From BOG-1155 sp963717985 (GTDB lineage: Bacteria > Desulfobacterota > Syntrophorhabdia > Syntrophorhabdales > WCHB1-27): a stretch of 64,000 nucleotides of DNA. The stretch covers positions 372,001 to 436,000 of the forward strand of contig CAVQYC010000005.1 in assembly GCA_963717985.1 (NCBI GenBank), in the 5' to 3' direction. Positions 1 to 9,489 of this stretch are shown in pieces. The translations under genes were made by a program, and so were the position numbers. Numbering within the stretch: the first letter of the stretch is position 1; every line of letters begins with the position of its first letter. A model generated the notes under the pieces. The model ran no database searches, was not told the DNA's origin, and saw only the letters and a program-made list of their open reading frames with translations.

Positions 1-1
1 G

Positions 2-2668
2 GGGGAGGTGGAAGAGTTCGGCTCCCAGTACGCCATGCGTATCTGGCTGAATTCCGACAAGCTGACAGACTATTCCCTGACGGTCGACGATGTGGTCACC
101 GCGCTCCAGGCTTACAACGTGGAGGTCTCTGCCGGCCAGTTCGGCGGGACGCCGGCGGTGCAGGGCCAGCGCCTGAACGTCTCCATCATCGTCCAGAGCC
201 TGCTCAAGACCCCCGATGAGTTTGCCGCCATCCCCGTCCGCGTCAACCCTGATGGCTCCATCGTGCGGATCAGGGACGTGGGACGGACGGAGCTGGGAAC
301 CGAAGTCTACGATATCGAAGGCTTCCACAACGGCAAACCCGCCGCCGCCCTGGCCATCCGGCAGATCGCGGGCGCGAATGCGCTGGAGACCGCGGATGCG
401 GTCAAGGCAAAATTGAAGGAGATGAGCCGGTACTTCCCGCCGGGGATGAAGGTCGTTTACCCTTACGACACCACCCCTTTTATCAGGGTAGCCATCGACG
501 AGGTGGTCAAGACCCTCTTTGAGGCCATACTGCTCGTTTTTCTGATCATGTGGCTTTTCATGGGGAACATCCGTGCCACCCTGATCCCGACCATCGCCGT
601 GCCCGTGGTGCTCCTGGGGACCTTCGGGGTACTGGGGCTTTTCGGCTTCTCCATCAATATGCTGACGATGTTTGCCATGGTGCTCTCCATCGGCCTCCTG
701 GTGGACGACGCCATCGTGGTGGTGGAAAACGTGGAACGGATCATGAGCGAGGAAGGGCTTTCGCCGAAGGAAGCCACCCGCAAGTCCATGGAACAGATCA
801 CGAGCGCCCTGATCGGCATCGGGCTTGTGCTCTCCGCGGTCTTCGGTCCCATGGCCTTTTTCAGCGGCTCCACCGGCGTCATCTATCGCCAGTTTTCCGT
901 GACTATCATCGCCTCCATGCTCCTGTCCGTGATTGTGGCCCTGATCCTGACGCCCGTTCTCTGCGCCTCCTTTCTCAAGCCGGTGAGAGCGGGACACGAG
1001 CCGGCCGAAAATGCGGTCTTCTTCCTGCGCCCCTTCTTCCGGATGTTTGACCGCACCTTTTTCCGTATCAGAGACCGGTACGTAAGAACGGTCGAACGCT
1101 CCTTTTCGCGGAAACTGCGCTACGCCATCATTTATATCCTGATTGTGGCGGCCGTGGGGGTCCTCTTCCTGCGCATGCCGACGGCCTACGTGCCCGATGA
1201 AGACCAGGGGATACTGTTTGCCCAGGTGATGCTGCCGACGAGCGCCACCTTGGAGCAAACCAAGGAGGTCGTGGACAAGGCGCAGCGCTATTTCCTGGAG
1301 AACGAAAAAGAGGCGGTCGAATCGTGTATGGCGATTTCCGGCATCGGCTTTTCCGGGAGGGCCCAGACCAACGGTATTTTATTCGTCAAGCTCAGGGACT
1401 GGAAGCTCCGCGACCGGTCGGGCCTGAGGGCGAAGGCTGTGGCGGAGCGGGCCACGAGGGCATTCGCGAAAATCCGCACCGGCCTGGTGTTCGCCTTCCC
1501 GCCTCCTTCCGTGATCGAGCTGGGCAACGCCACCGGGTTTGACTTCGAGTTGCTCGACCGGGGCGGGCTCGGCCACGACAAGCTTGTGGCGGCCCGCAAC
1601 CAGCTTCTCGGCATGGCTTCGAAAGACCCGCGCCTGACCAAAGTCCGGCCCAACGGCATGGAGGACGTGCCCCAGTACCGGCTCGACGTGGACTGGGGAA
1701 AAGCAGGCGCCCTCGGGATCCCTATTACTTCCATACATAACACCATATCCGAGGCCTTCGGCAGTGCCTATGTCAACAACTTCATTCAGAGCGGCCGCGT
1801 GAAAAGGGTGTACGCTCAGGCCGACGCCCCCTTTCGCATGCTGCCCGCGGACGTGGAGCGGCTCTACGTACGAAATACCGCGGGGAAGATGGTGCCCTTT
1901 TCCGCGTTTACCACCAGCCGTTGGACTTCCGGCTCCCCCAGGCTGGAACGCTACAACGGTTTTTCCTCGGTCAACATCTGGGGCGAGCCTGCGCCGGGGA
2001 GGAGTTCCGGTGAGGCAATGCGGGCGATGGAAGAGATGGTCGCGCGATTGCCGCAGGGGATCGGTTTTGAATGGAACGGGCTTTCCTATCAGGAGCGGAT
2101 GGCAAGCTCTCAGGGGCCCCTCCTCTATGCCTTTTCCATTATCGTCATCTTCCTTTGCGTGGCTGCCCTGTACGAGAGCTGGCCGATCCCGCTCGCCAAT
2201 CTGCTGATGCTGCCCCTGGGGGTATTCGGCGCGACCCTGGCCACCTGGATGCGGGGTACACCGAACGATGTCTACTTCCAGATCGGCTTCCTCACCACCC
2301 TCGGTCTGACCACAAAGAACGCCATCCTTATTATTCAGTTTGCGAGGGAGCGGATGGCGCACGGAGAAGGACTGGTCGAGGCGACCCTCGGGGCGGCACG
2401 GGTGCGACTGAGACCGGTTATTATGACCTCGCTCGCATTCTTCTTCGGTGTCTTGCCGCTGGCCATCGCAACAGGCGCGGGCGCCGGCGCGATGAAGGCC
2501 ATTGGCACCGCCGTTACCGGCGGGATGCTCTCCGCCACCTTCATCGACCTCTTTTATATCCCCCTGCTCTTTGTCGTCGTCTCCCGCACGTTCAAAGCGA
2601 AAAAGCCGGATCGACCGCCCGAGGGCCACGCAGGCCCCTCCACGTCTTCCGAAGGAGACCGGTCATGA
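2..2668 (+). CDS. RND efflux pump inner-membrane subunit (AcrB/HAE1 type), 5' end outside window
   Basis: Proton-driven inner-membrane pump of a tripartite drug-efflux system. The frame is open from the window edge and the first residues match the porter domain around AcrB residue 180, so roughly the first 170-180 residues are missing. About 887 residues remain. Visible: the TM4 proton-relay pair in GLLVDDAIVVVENVER, the PYDTTPF segment leading into TM2, and the TM10 lysine in GLTTKNAILI. The C-terminal membrane block ends normally with a short hydrophilic tail. The stop overlaps the next gene's start (ATGA), so pump and outer-membrane factor are translationally coupled. The periplasmic adaptor gene is presumably upstream of the window. 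Substrate cannot be read from sequence. Confidence 0.96.
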   Translation, partial: GEVEEFGSQYAMRIWLNSDKLTDYSLTVDDVVTALQAYNVEVSAGQFGGTPAVQGQRLNVSIIVQSLLKTPDEFAAIPVRVNPDGSIVRIRDVGRTELGTEVYDIEGFHNGKPAAALAIRQIAGANALETADAVKAKLKEMSRYFPPGMKVVYPYDTTPFIRVAIDEVVKTLFEAILLVFLIMWLFMGNIRATLIPTIAVPVVLLGTFGVLGLFGFSINMLTMFAMVLSIGLLVDDAIVVVENVERIMSEEGLSPKEATRKSMEQITSALIGIGLVLSAVFGPMAFFSGSTGVIYRQFSVTIIASMLLSVIVALILTPVLCASFLKPVRAGHEPAENAVFFLRPFFRMFDRTFFRIRDRYVRTVERSFSRKLRYAIIYILIVAAVGVLFLRMPTAYVPDEDQGILFAQVMLPTSATLEQTKEVVDKAQRYFLENEKEAVESCMAISGIGFSGRAQTNGILFVKLRDWKLRDRSGLRAKAVAERATRAFAKIRTGLVFAFPPPSVIELGNATGFDFELLDRGGLGHDKLVAARNQLLGMASKDPRLTKVRPNGMEDVPQYRLDVDWGKAGALGIPITSIHNTISEAFGSAYVNNFIQSGRVKRVYAQADAPFRMLPADVERLYVRNTAGKMVPFSAFTTSRWTSGSPRLERYNGFSSVNIWGEPAPGRSSGEAMRAMEEMVARLPQGIGFEWNGLSYQERMASSQGPLLYAFSIIVIFLCVAALYESWPIPLANLLMLPLGVFGATLATWMRGTPNDVYFQIGFLTTLGLTTKNAILIIQFARERMAHGEGLVEATLGAARVRLRPVIMTSLAFFFGVLPLAIATGAGAGAMKAIGTAVTGGMLSATFIDLFYIPLLFVVVSRTFKAKKPDRPPEGHAGPSTSSEGDRS

Positions 2669-4074
2669 TGAGAGACGCGCTGGCGATCATCCTTGCGATT
2701 ACCTGTCTGGCCGGGTGCACTATGATTCCCGCGTACATGCGCCCGACGCCGCCAATCCCGGCCGGGTGGCCGACGGGTCCGGCGTACAAGGCTGAGATGA
2801 GCCGGACAGGTCCGCCGGTCGCGGATGTCGGGTGGCGCGGATTCTATGCCGATGAGCGCATGCAGAAGGTTATCGGTCTATCCCTCGCTCACAACCGCGA
2901 TCTAAGGGTAGCGGCACTGAATATCGAAAGGGCCCGGGGCCTTTACCGGATCCAGCGGGCCGCGCTTTTTCCCGGCGTCAATGCTACCGGCGACCTCACC
3001 GGGGAGGAGTTGCCGAACTTTCTCTCCCCGACGGGTAAAGCCATGACCCTCAGGTACTACGACGCCGGCCTGGGGATCAGCTCCTGGGAGATCGACTTTT
3101 TCGGTCGCATTCGAAGCCTTAAAGAGAGCGCCCTGGAGCAGTACCTTGCAACCGGGCAGGCCCTCCGCAGCGCACGGATATCGTTGATGGCCGAAGTTGC
3201 CTCGACGTATCTGACCTACGCCGCCGACGGCGAGAACCTGAAACTCAGCCGATCGACGCTTGCGGCCCGGCTGGCCACCTACAACCTGATTCAGCATCGT
3301 TTTGACGTAGGCGCCTCATCCGCGCTGGACCTGCGTCAGGCCCAAACCACCGTGGAAGCGGCGCGGGTGGACGTTGCGGGATATACCCGTCTCGTAGCCC
3401 TGGACGAAAACGCGCTCAACCTTTTGGTCGGCGCACCGCTCCCTGCCGAGCTACTGCCTGCGGATCTGGATGCGGTGACGCCGCCAAAGGATATTTCACC
3501 CGGCCTGGCTTCAGACCAGCTCCTCACCCGGCCTGATATCCTCCAGGCCGAGAACCAGCTCAGGGCCGCCAACGCCAACATCGGCGCCGCACGGGCAGAC
3601 TTCTTCCCCCGCATTGCCCTCACCACCAGCATTGGCACAAGCAGTGAGGAGTTGTCCGGTCTGTTCAAGCCCGGTTCCGGCGTCTGGGTCTTCGCGCCGC
3701 AGATCACCGTACCGATCTTCGATGCCGGCTCAAGGTTGGCAAGTCTCAAGGTGGCGAAAACCGACCGCGATATATATCTGGCCATGTACGAGAAGGCTAT
3801 TCAGACGGCTTTCAGGGAAGTGGCGGACGCCCTTGCCCAAGGGGGAACCCTGGGGGATCAGATAGCCGCGCAGGAATCCCTTGTCCATGCCTCACAGGAA
3901 ACCTATAGCCTCTCCAATGCCCGCTATATGAAGGGAATTGACAGCTACCTGGCCGTCCTGGACGCACAGCGCTCGCTCTATGCCGCGCAGCAGGGTCTCA
4001 TCACCCTCCGCCTGGCCAGGCTCAATAACGTGGTGACGCTCTATAAGGTGTTGGGCGGCGGGGGAGGGCAGTGA
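2665..4074 (+). CDS. Outer-membrane efflux lipoprotein (OprM/NodT-type TolC family)
   Basis: Outer-membrane channel partner of the preceding RND pump, 469 residues, normal for OprM-like proteins. The start at 2665 is chosen because it follows a GAAGGAGA ribosome site, overlaps the pump stop by 4 bp, and gives a lipoprotein signal: hydrophobic LAIILAIT followed by the lipobox LAGC. The frame is open further upstream inside the pump gene but that part is out-of-frame shadow. Two repeats of the outer-membrane efflux domain are present, with the usual helical segments (for example RPDILQAENQLRAANANIGA and its partner in the first half). Lipidation at Cys18 (or Cys17 if the second Met is used) is inferred. 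Confidence 0.95.
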   Translation: MMRDALAIILAITCLAGCTMIPAYMRPTPPIPAGWPTGPAYKAEMSRTGPPVADVGWRGFYADERMQKVIGLSLAHNRDLRVAALNIERARGLYRIQRAALFPGVNATGDLTGEELPNFLSPTGKAMTLRYYDAGLGISSWEIDFFGRIRSLKESALEQYLATGQALRSARISLMAEVASTYLTYAADGENLKLSRSTLAARLATYNLIQHRFDVGASSALDLRQAQTTVEAARVDVAGYTRLVALDENALNLLVGAPLPAELLPADLDAVTPPKDISPGLASDQLLTRPDILQAENQLRAANANIGAARADFFPRIALTTSIGTSSEELSGLFKPGSGVWVFAPQITVPIFDAGSRLASLKVAKTDRDIYLAMYEKAIQTAFREVADALAQGGTLGDQIAAQESLVHASQETYSLSNARYMKGIDSYLAVLDAQRSLYAAQQGLITLRLARLNNVVTLYKVLGGGGGQ

Positions 4075-4107
4075 AAAGAGAGGGCCCGACAAAGGAGTGA
4101 CGGTTAT

Positions 4108-4230
4108 ATGCATATGCTTGCAACCGTTCTATGGATCGGCGTATACATTGCGCTCTTCGCTGTGATTGTTCTTAAAGGCTTACAGGAATGGCTCCGGAAA
4201 AGACGAGATAGGAAAAAAAGAGGGGGCTGA
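4108..4230 (+). CDS. 40-residue single-pass membrane peptide in efflux operon
   Basis: Short open frame between the efflux lipoprotein and the TetR gene. It starts at an ATG 10 bases after AAAGGAG (4091-4097) and ends two bases before the TetR ATG. Translation gives a hydrophobic helix (LATVLWIGVYIALFAVIVL) followed by a strongly basic tail (KRRDRKKRGG), a positive-inside single TM topology. No family is recognised. Position and ribosome site suggest a small auxiliary membrane protein of the pump, comparable in concept to AcrZ, but no sequence similarity to AcrZ is claimed. Confidence 0.6.
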   Translation: MHMLATVLWIGVYIALFAVIVLKGLQEWLRKRRDRKKRGG

Positions 4231-4231
4231 C

Positions 4232-4792
4232 ATGGGCCGTCATTCAGACAACGCCAGAGAAAGGATAATCGACGCCGCCGAACAGGTGGTTGTCGACTTT
4301 GGGGCCGGGCATTTGACCTTCGATGCCGTGGCATTGAAGGCAGGCCTGAGCCGTGGAGGACTCCTCTATCACTTCCCCGACAAGGAGGCGCTTCTCAAGG
4401 GCATGCTCGACCGCCTCATAGAACGCGCGACAGAGCGCAGAGCGAAAATACGCGCAGACCTCCCGGAAGGCGGCGCGGAAGGGGAGATTGTCGCTCACGT
4501 GCTCTCCTTTCTGGAGGAGGATGACAAAGCAAAGAGGGCTCAGGCCGCCGTTTTTGCTTCGGGGGCGCATGATCCAAAGCTCCTCGCACCTGTCAAAGAG
4601 AAGTACAGAAAGGTTATGGATGATTTCACCAGAAACGGGCTCCCCTTCGAGCGAGCCGCCGTCATTGCCCTTGCGACCGACGGCCTGCGGTTGTTGGAGC
4701 TTCTGTCGATATCTCCTTTCAACGAGGAAGAACGGAAGAGAATTATCGACGAAATGATCTCTCTCGCAAAGGAGAACACGCACGCGAAGTAA
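4232..4792 (+). CDS. TetR/AcrR family transcriptional regulator
   Basis: Probable local repressor of the efflux operon, 186 residues. The N-terminal TetR helix-turn-helix is clear: RERIIDAAEQVVVDFGAG, then FDAVALKAGLSRGGLLYHF with the conserved G-x-LYYHF-like end of the recognition helix, then DKEALLKGML. The C-terminal ligand domain contains a typical TetR_C segment (LATDGLRLLELL). Start 4232 is preferred over upstream in-frame ATG 4166 because GAGGGGG precedes it and 4166 lies inside the 40-residue gene. It is the last gene of the efflux operon on this strand; autoregulation is inferred. Confidence 0.93.
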   Translation: MGRHSDNARERIIDAAEQVVVDFGAGHLTFDAVALKAGLSRGGLLYHFPDKEALLKGMLDRLIERATERRAKIRADLPEGGAEGEIVAHVLSFLEEDDKAKRAQAAVFASGAHDPKLLAPVKEKYRKVMDDFTRNGLPFERAAVIALATDGLRLLELLSISPFNEEERKRIIDEMISLAKENTHAK

Positions 4793-4816
4793 CGGAAAAT
4801 GCGTGTGCCGGCGTAC

Positions 4817-7036
4817 TTACCCCGCCGCGCCCTCCTGATCTGCCATGACCCGCCTGATGATTTCGGCCATCTCGTTCTTGATGATGGGCTTCATCACGAA
4901 CTCGCGGATACCCATTGCCTTCGCGCTCTCGGATGAGATCATTTCGCTGAAGCCAGTACAGAGGATGACCGGTATATCCTTCTTTATGGACATCATCCTT
5001 TTCGCAAGCTCGATGCCGCTCATGTTCGGCATGGTCTGGTCGGTGATGACAAGATCGAACTTCGCCGGATCCCTCTGGAACTGTTTTAAGGCCCTGACAC
5101 TGTCTTTTTCCGCGACTACTTCGTACCCGAGCCGCTCCAGCATCTGTTTCCCTATCTCTACCAGGGCCTCTTCGTCATCCACGAAAAGTATGCGCCTCTT
5201 CCCCTTTACCGGTTCGACGGCAGCAGGCTTTGCGCGCTCCTCGGCGGCCGTCGGTTGCGCACCTTTCAATTTTCTGAAATAGACGGCGAAGGTCGAGCCC
5301 CTCCCCGGCGCGCTGCTCACGGTGATGGCCCCCTGGTGGCTCTTCACTATCCCGTAGACGACGGAAAGGCCCATCCCGGCGCTGCCGGACTCTCTCGTCG
5401 TGAAAAACGGCTCGAAAATCCTGTCTTTTATCAGGTCGTCAATCCCCGCCCCTGTGTCGCTGACGGACAGCTTCAGGTAGGGACCGGGATTCATATCGGG
5501 ATAGGGGGCGTCCGCGGGGTCCGAAAGGATAAAATCACTCACCCTCACCTCAAGCACCCCCTTTCCCGCTTTCATTGCTTGCCCCGCATTGGTGCAGAGG
5601 TTGATGAGAAGCTGATGGATCTGCACGGGGTCGGCGAGGATTATCCCGTCCTCCGTATCGACCCTCGGCCGGATCTCAACAGTTGAGGGGAGCAGCGCAC
5701 GCATCAGCTTGAGCACCTCCCGCACGATAGGCGCCACCTGCACGGGCTTCTTCTCCTGCTCGCCCTGACGGCTGAACGTCAATATTTGCTTCACAAGGTC
5801 CCTGCCTCGGTAACCCGCGTTGCGCACATGCTCAAGGTTTTTTCTCGCACGGCCGCCCTCTTCGAGGTCATCGAGGGCAAGCTCGGTGAAGCCGATCATG
5901 GCCGCGAGGATGTTGTTGAAATCGTGCGCAATGCCGCCCGCGAGAGTGCCGATGGCCTGCATCTTCTGGGCCTGGCGCAACTCCATCTCCAACCCGGCCT
6001 GTTGTGTCATATCCCGCTCGACGGCAACATAGTTGGTGATCGCGCCCGCTTTGTCCCTTATGGGTGATATGGTCCTCTCCACCTCGTAGGTGCTGCCATC
6101 CTTTTTCCTGTTGACGAGGCGCCCCGTCCAGACGTTGCCCGCCTCAAGCACGTGCCCCATGTCTTCCCAAAAAGCGTCCTGCTCGTACCCTCTCAGCACG
6201 TCAAACTTGCGTCCCGTAATCTCTTCCCTGCTGTAAAGGCTCACTTTTTCGAAGGCGGGATTGACGTACTGCACGACGCCGCGGCTGTCGGTGATAATCA
6301 CGCAGTCGCCGCCCTGTTCTATGGCTGTCGCAAGGCGCGTCCGCTCTGCTTCTGCCTCTTTGTGTTCCCTGATCTCGACTTCAAGCCGCTGATAGGCGTC
6401 TGTAAGCTCGGCTGTCCGCTCCTCCACACGCCTTTCCAACTCGTCGTACATGCGCCGCAGCTTCTCCTCTATCTGCTTCCGCTCGGTAACATCACGGCCG
6501 TTGACCACGATACCGGCGACTTTTGCATCGTGGAGCAGGTTCCTACTGATCATCTCGACAGTGCGCCAGCCTCCGTCCTTTCTCTTTAAGGGAGCATCGA
6601 GGGTCATGGTGAAGCCCGGCATCCTCCCTGCTTCGACGAACCGCTCAGCCACCGCGTCTCTGCCCGCGGGATGAACAAAATCGAGGAAATTCTTGTTGAC
6701 CAAGCTCTTCGGACTGTAGCCGAGCACGCGCTTCACGGACGGGCCCGCGTACTTGATGGTCCCATCCCCTTTCAGCACCATCACCATATCGAGCGCATTT
6801 TCGATGAGGAGCCTAAAATGCTCCTCCCTTTCCCTCAGGCCGATCTCGGCCTGCTCTCGCTCACCGGCCTCTTTCTTCAACCGCTCGTTGGCGGCCGTCA
6901 GGTCTTCGGTCCGCTCTTCGGCGGTCCCCGGCGCAGACGCACGTCTTTCCCGCATCGTCCTGAGTTCCTGCTCTGTTTCCTTGAGCCGGGCCTGCAGTTC
7001 GGCTGTACTCGCGACGTCCTCTTTACTCTTGCTCAT
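4817..7036 (-). CDS. PAS-PAS hybrid sensor histidine kinase with C-terminal receiver
   Basis: Soluble sensor kinase of 739 residues; no transmembrane segment is visible. N-terminal coiled coil (about 1-70), PAS domain 1 (about 72-190), a second coiled linker, PAS domain 2 (about 232-350, NPAFEKVSLYSREEITG), HisKA with phospho-acceptor His371 in GGIAHDFNN, ATPase with N box LINLCTNAGQAM and G boxes SDTGAGI and GSAGMGLSVVYGIV, then a receiver domain (about 614-735) with acidic pair FVDDEE, phospho-acceptor Asp666 in LVITDQTMP and Lys716. The HDFNN H-box is that of the large PAS/HDFNN hybrid-kinase class. Monocistronic; no partner regulator adjacent. Signal unknown. Confidence 0.93.
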   Translation of the reverse strand: MSKSKEDVASTAELQARLKETEQELRTMRERRASAPGTAEERTEDLTAANERLKKEAGEREQAEIGLREREEHFRLLIENALDMVMVLKGDGTIKYAGPSVKRVLGYSPKSLVNKNFLDFVHPAGRDAVAERFVEAGRMPGFTMTLDAPLKRKDGGWRTVEMISRNLLHDAKVAGIVVNGRDVTERKQIEEKLRRMYDELERRVEERTAELTDAYQRLEVEIREHKEAEAERTRLATAIEQGGDCVIITDSRGVVQYVNPAFEKVSLYSREEITGRKFDVLRGYEQDAFWEDMGHVLEAGNVWTGRLVNRKKDGSTYEVERTISPIRDKAGAITNYVAVERDMTQQAGLEMELRQAQKMQAIGTLAGGIAHDFNNILAAMIGFTELALDDLEEGGRARKNLEHVRNAGYRGRDLVKQILTFSRQGEQEKKPVQVAPIVREVLKLMRALLPSTVEIRPRVDTEDGIILADPVQIHQLLINLCTNAGQAMKAGKGVLEVRVSDFILSDPADAPYPDMNPGPYLKLSVSDTGAGIDDLIKDRIFEPFFTTRESGSAGMGLSVVYGIVKSHQGAITVSSAPGRGSTFAVYFRKLKGAQPTAAEERAKPAAVEPVKGKRRILFVDDEEALVEIGKQMLERLGYEVVAEKDSVRALKQFQRDPAKFDLVITDQTMPNMSGIELAKRMMSIKKDIPVILCTGFSEMISSESAKAMGIREFVMKPIIKNEMAEIIRRVMADQEGAAG

Positions 7037-7244
7037 ACCCTACTACCCCCGCTCGCTGGATTGCTTTGCATGAAATGTGCAACAAACGGCCCTGCTGTGT
7101 GAGGTTGAGATTACTCCGAATTCCGGTACCGGTGACTTCGTTTATCCTGCACTCCCGTCAACCTGATGAGACGGCGAAGGAACATCGTCTTGTGCGGCGC
7201 TTGCCTTGCTAAAGTATCATTATAGTGATTCGGTTGCCCTTTGT

Positions 7245-7270
7245 AAAGAAAAGTTCCGCACATGGTGCGG
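7245..7270 (-). terminator. Rho-independent terminator after the Tim44-like gene
   Basis: Read on the minus strand, a 6-bp perfect stem (CCGCAC/GTGCGG, loop of three) is followed after three bases by a T-rich tract (complement of 7246-7253). It lies about 40 bases past the stop of the Tim44-like gene. Confidence 0.6.
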
Positions 7271-7305
7271 GCGGACGTTTCGGGGCAGCTCTTTCCGGCG
7301 CGGAC

Positions 7306-8229
7306 TTATTGCGGCTGCGTGATTGCCGATAATTGCCACAGATGGGGACCCATAGGCCGCGTGAACGTCCAGTACTCTTCGAACTTGACGGGGTCGGTCT
7401 TGCTGCCCTCAACCACCTGCCCCGTGCGTTCATCCACGGTATAGTCGAGGAGGTTTGCATAGAAACGGACAGTGATATAGTCTTTGCCCGATTCCTGCCA
7501 GGCCTCAACGATGTCGGTTGACCTGACGGCGATATTATCGAGCTTATTGAATCTCTTCTCCCGCTTCAGCTTTTCCGCGTCCCCCTGCAGGATGCGGTGC
7601 ATATCCTCGGTGAGGACGTCCCTGACCGAAGACATATCCCGATTCGCCCACGCGCCCTGGATCTTGAAAAAGGCGTCCATGCACGCGTCCCCGCATTTCG
7701 CTTCGTCGAAGTACGAGTCCGTCCGGCGTATATAGCGCAGTCCCGTCTCCGTGTCCATTTCCTGTCCGCCGGGTGTGTACGCAGGCCCGGAGGATTGCTG
7801 GTAGACCGGCCCGTCCGCCGGGGACGACTGGTAATACGCGCCTGTCTCCGCCTGTTCCCTTCTCCTCTTTACGAACTTGTAGACGAGATAGAGGAGGAAC
7901 GCGAAGATAATGATCTCAAAAAGGCCTATACCGCCTCCTCCACCGAAGCCGAGACCCCGGAAAAGCATGCTGCCCAGGAAGCCGCCGGCCATGCCGCCCA
8001 TCATGCTTCTGAAAAACCCACCGCCGCCGAAAGACGAGCTACCCGACTGGTAAGGAGACCCCATGGGGCTTGAAGGTCTCATAGGGGAGCTGTAACTGCG
8101 AGAACCGCGCATGCCCGAGGAGAAGCCTCCGCCCACCCTTGCAAGGGAGTCCGTCGCGAGTATGGAGCAGAGAAAAACAAGGGCGACGGCAAAGACACAC
8201 ATTATTTTCAACCAGGTATTTCTTGGCAT
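7306..8229 (-). CDS. Exported Tim44-like domain membrane protein
   Basis: About 307 residues. Start 8229 is chosen because GGAGG stands five bases before that ATG; an in-frame ATG 18 bases upstream lacks one. Signal peptide (KIMCVFAVALVFLCSILA), then a Ser/Gly/Pro-rich low-complexity stretch, a Gly-rich segment (GGMAGGFLGSMLFRG), one strong transmembrane helix (LFEIIIFAFLLYLVYKF) followed by KRRR, and a C-terminal Tim44-like domain (ITVRFYANLLDYTVDERTGQ, ending WTFTRP..WQLSAI). This domain order is typical of a widespread bacterial Tim44-like family of unknown role; the mitochondrial import function should not be transferred to it. Confidence 0.85.
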   Translation of the reverse strand: MPRNTWLKIMCVFAVALVFLCSILATDSLARVGGGFSSGMRGSRSYSSPMRPSSPMGSPYQSGSSSFGGGGFFRSMMGGMAGGFLGSMLFRGLGFGGGGGIGLFEIIIFAFLLYLVYKFVKRRREQAETGAYYQSSPADGPVYQQSSGPAYTPGGQEMDTETGLRYIRRTDSYFDEAKCGDACMDAFFKIQGAWANRDMSSVRDVLTEDMHRILQGDAEKLKREKRFNKLDNIAVRSTDIVEAWQESGKDYITVRFYANLLDYTVDERTGQVVEGSKTDPVKFEEYWTFTRPMGPHLWQLSAITQPQ

Positions 8230-8247
8230 ACAGACCTCCGATCTCAT

Positions 8248-8675
8248 GATGCGGTAATCTTACCATAATGCGCCGTCAAGCCGCAAGGAGCGAAAAAAAT
8301 GCGCCGCCTTTCCCCGTGACCTCACCCTTGCAGCGGCCACAAAAGGCTTGCAATTAACCCGCCGGACATGGTACACGAGGACAAGGACGCTCGGTTTTAA
8401 CAGCCGGGTGGCGAGACATCGGACATCCGAAAGATGTTGGGCAAAGAGGCATCATCATGATGCCCTAGGATACTCTGTGAGACGCGGAGGGTATGCAGGT
8501 GACGGATGCATCGATTGCGGGAGCGGCAAAAGGCGCGTCTCTCTCATGAAGCGACATGTATCAATTATTATAGACACTTCCACCCATTATGTGAGAAAGT
8601 ATATGAGCAAGGAGAGACCGTGGGGAGAGATGAAAAGAGGGCGGACGGCATAGCCCTGAGGAGGAAAGCGAGAGC
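8248..8675. other. Intergenic region before cobS, no convincing gene
   Basis: About 430 bases between the Tim44-like gene and cobS. A 35-codon open frame (8547-8653) exists but has no ribosome site or recognisable product. I looked for a cobalamin riboswitch because cobS follows; the B12-box and the conserved GCCACTG-like core are not present in recognisable form. It presumably holds divergent promoters. Confidence 0.4.
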
Positions 8676-9473
8676 GTGAAATCCCTTCTGCTTGCGGTCC
8701 AGTTCCTCACCATCATCCCCATATCCGTAAGGGGCGAGGTGACGCAGCGGGATATGGCCCGCTCGGCTGCGTTTTTTCCGCTTGCCGGGGGCTTGCAGGG
8801 GGTGATCGGCGCTTTTGCGGCTCTGATTGCGGTCCGCCTTTTCCCCGCGAGTATCGCAGGCGGCCTCGTGCTTCTCGTGCTGACCGTCGTCAACGGCGGC
8901 TTTCACCTGGACGCCCTGGCCGACACCTTCGACGCAATTGCCGTCAAATCGACAGGCGACGGAGCACAGGACCGGCAAAAGAGGCTTTCCGTCATGAAAG
9001 ACAGCACCACGGGCGCGATAGGCGTGACCGCCATCGTGATGGCCCTCTTGGTGAAATACCTTTTCATCAGCCCCCTCTTCGCAAGATACGGTACCTGGGG
9101 CACGGCCTATCTCCTCTTCCTGATGCCTGTTTTTTCAAAATGGGCCATCATACCCGCCCTGTTTCACGGAAAACCCGCGGCCTCCGGTGGGCTTGGCAGG
9201 ATTTTCATTGAAGGAATGGACGGACGGACGTACTTCCTGTCGTGGCTCGTGCTCGCCGTCGCCACACTGGCCGCCACCTGGCTTTGCCCATCTCTCTCCC
9301 TGGCGGCGGGCGTAAGCTTCCTCTTCCTTCCCTGCCTCTGTCTGTACGCATTCAGCCTGCTCTGGGTCTTTTTTTGCAGCGGGAAATTCGGCGGCCTTAC
9401 AGGGGACACCATCGGGGCTGCGGCCGAGATAGCGGACCTGCTCTTTCTCGCACTGGCATTTTTATGGTTTTAA
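8676..9473 (+). CDS. cobS: Adenosylcobinamide-GDP ribazoletransferase (cobalamin-5'-phosphate synthase)
   Basis: Integral membrane enzyme that joins adenosylcobinamide-GDP to alpha-ribazole (phosphate), the last assembly step of cobalamin. 265 residues, usual for CobS. Hallmarks: N-terminal LLLAVQFLTIIPI, the acidic GFHLDALADTFDA motif (family GGxHlDGLaDt.DG), and the KDSTTGAIGV segment (family kDsriGayGv). Multiple hydrophobic helices. It starts with GTG 8676 after GAGGAAAG. The phosphatase gene follows 16 bases later, matching the usual cobS-cobC pairing. Confidence 0.95.
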   Translation: MKSLLLAVQFLTIIPISVRGEVTQRDMARSAAFFPLAGGLQGVIGAFAALIAVRLFPASIAGGLVLLVLTVVNGGFHLDALADTFDAIAVKSTGDGAQDRQKRLSVMKDSTTGAIGVTAIVMALLVKYLFISPLFARYGTWGTAYLLFLMPVFSKWAIIPALFHGKPAASGGLGRIFIEGMDGRTYFLSWLVLAVATLAATWLCPSLSLAAGVSFLFLPCLCLYAFSLLWVFFCSGKFGGLTGDTIGAAAEIADLLFLALAFLWF

Positions 9474-9489
9474 GGAGACAAAACCGGAC

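Noticed and set aside
1379..2629. 416-residue minus-strand frame inside the RND pump gene
   Set aside because: Antisense shadow in GC-rich coding DNA; no protein-like features. The same applies to long frames opposite aspC (11166-12266), ftsH (27026-28054), sdhA (33980-35038) and nrdD (56453-57568).
8290..8675. Cobalamin riboswitch upstream of cobS
   Set aside because: The conserved core and B12-box are not present; only vague similarity (AGCCGGG..GAGAC) was seen.
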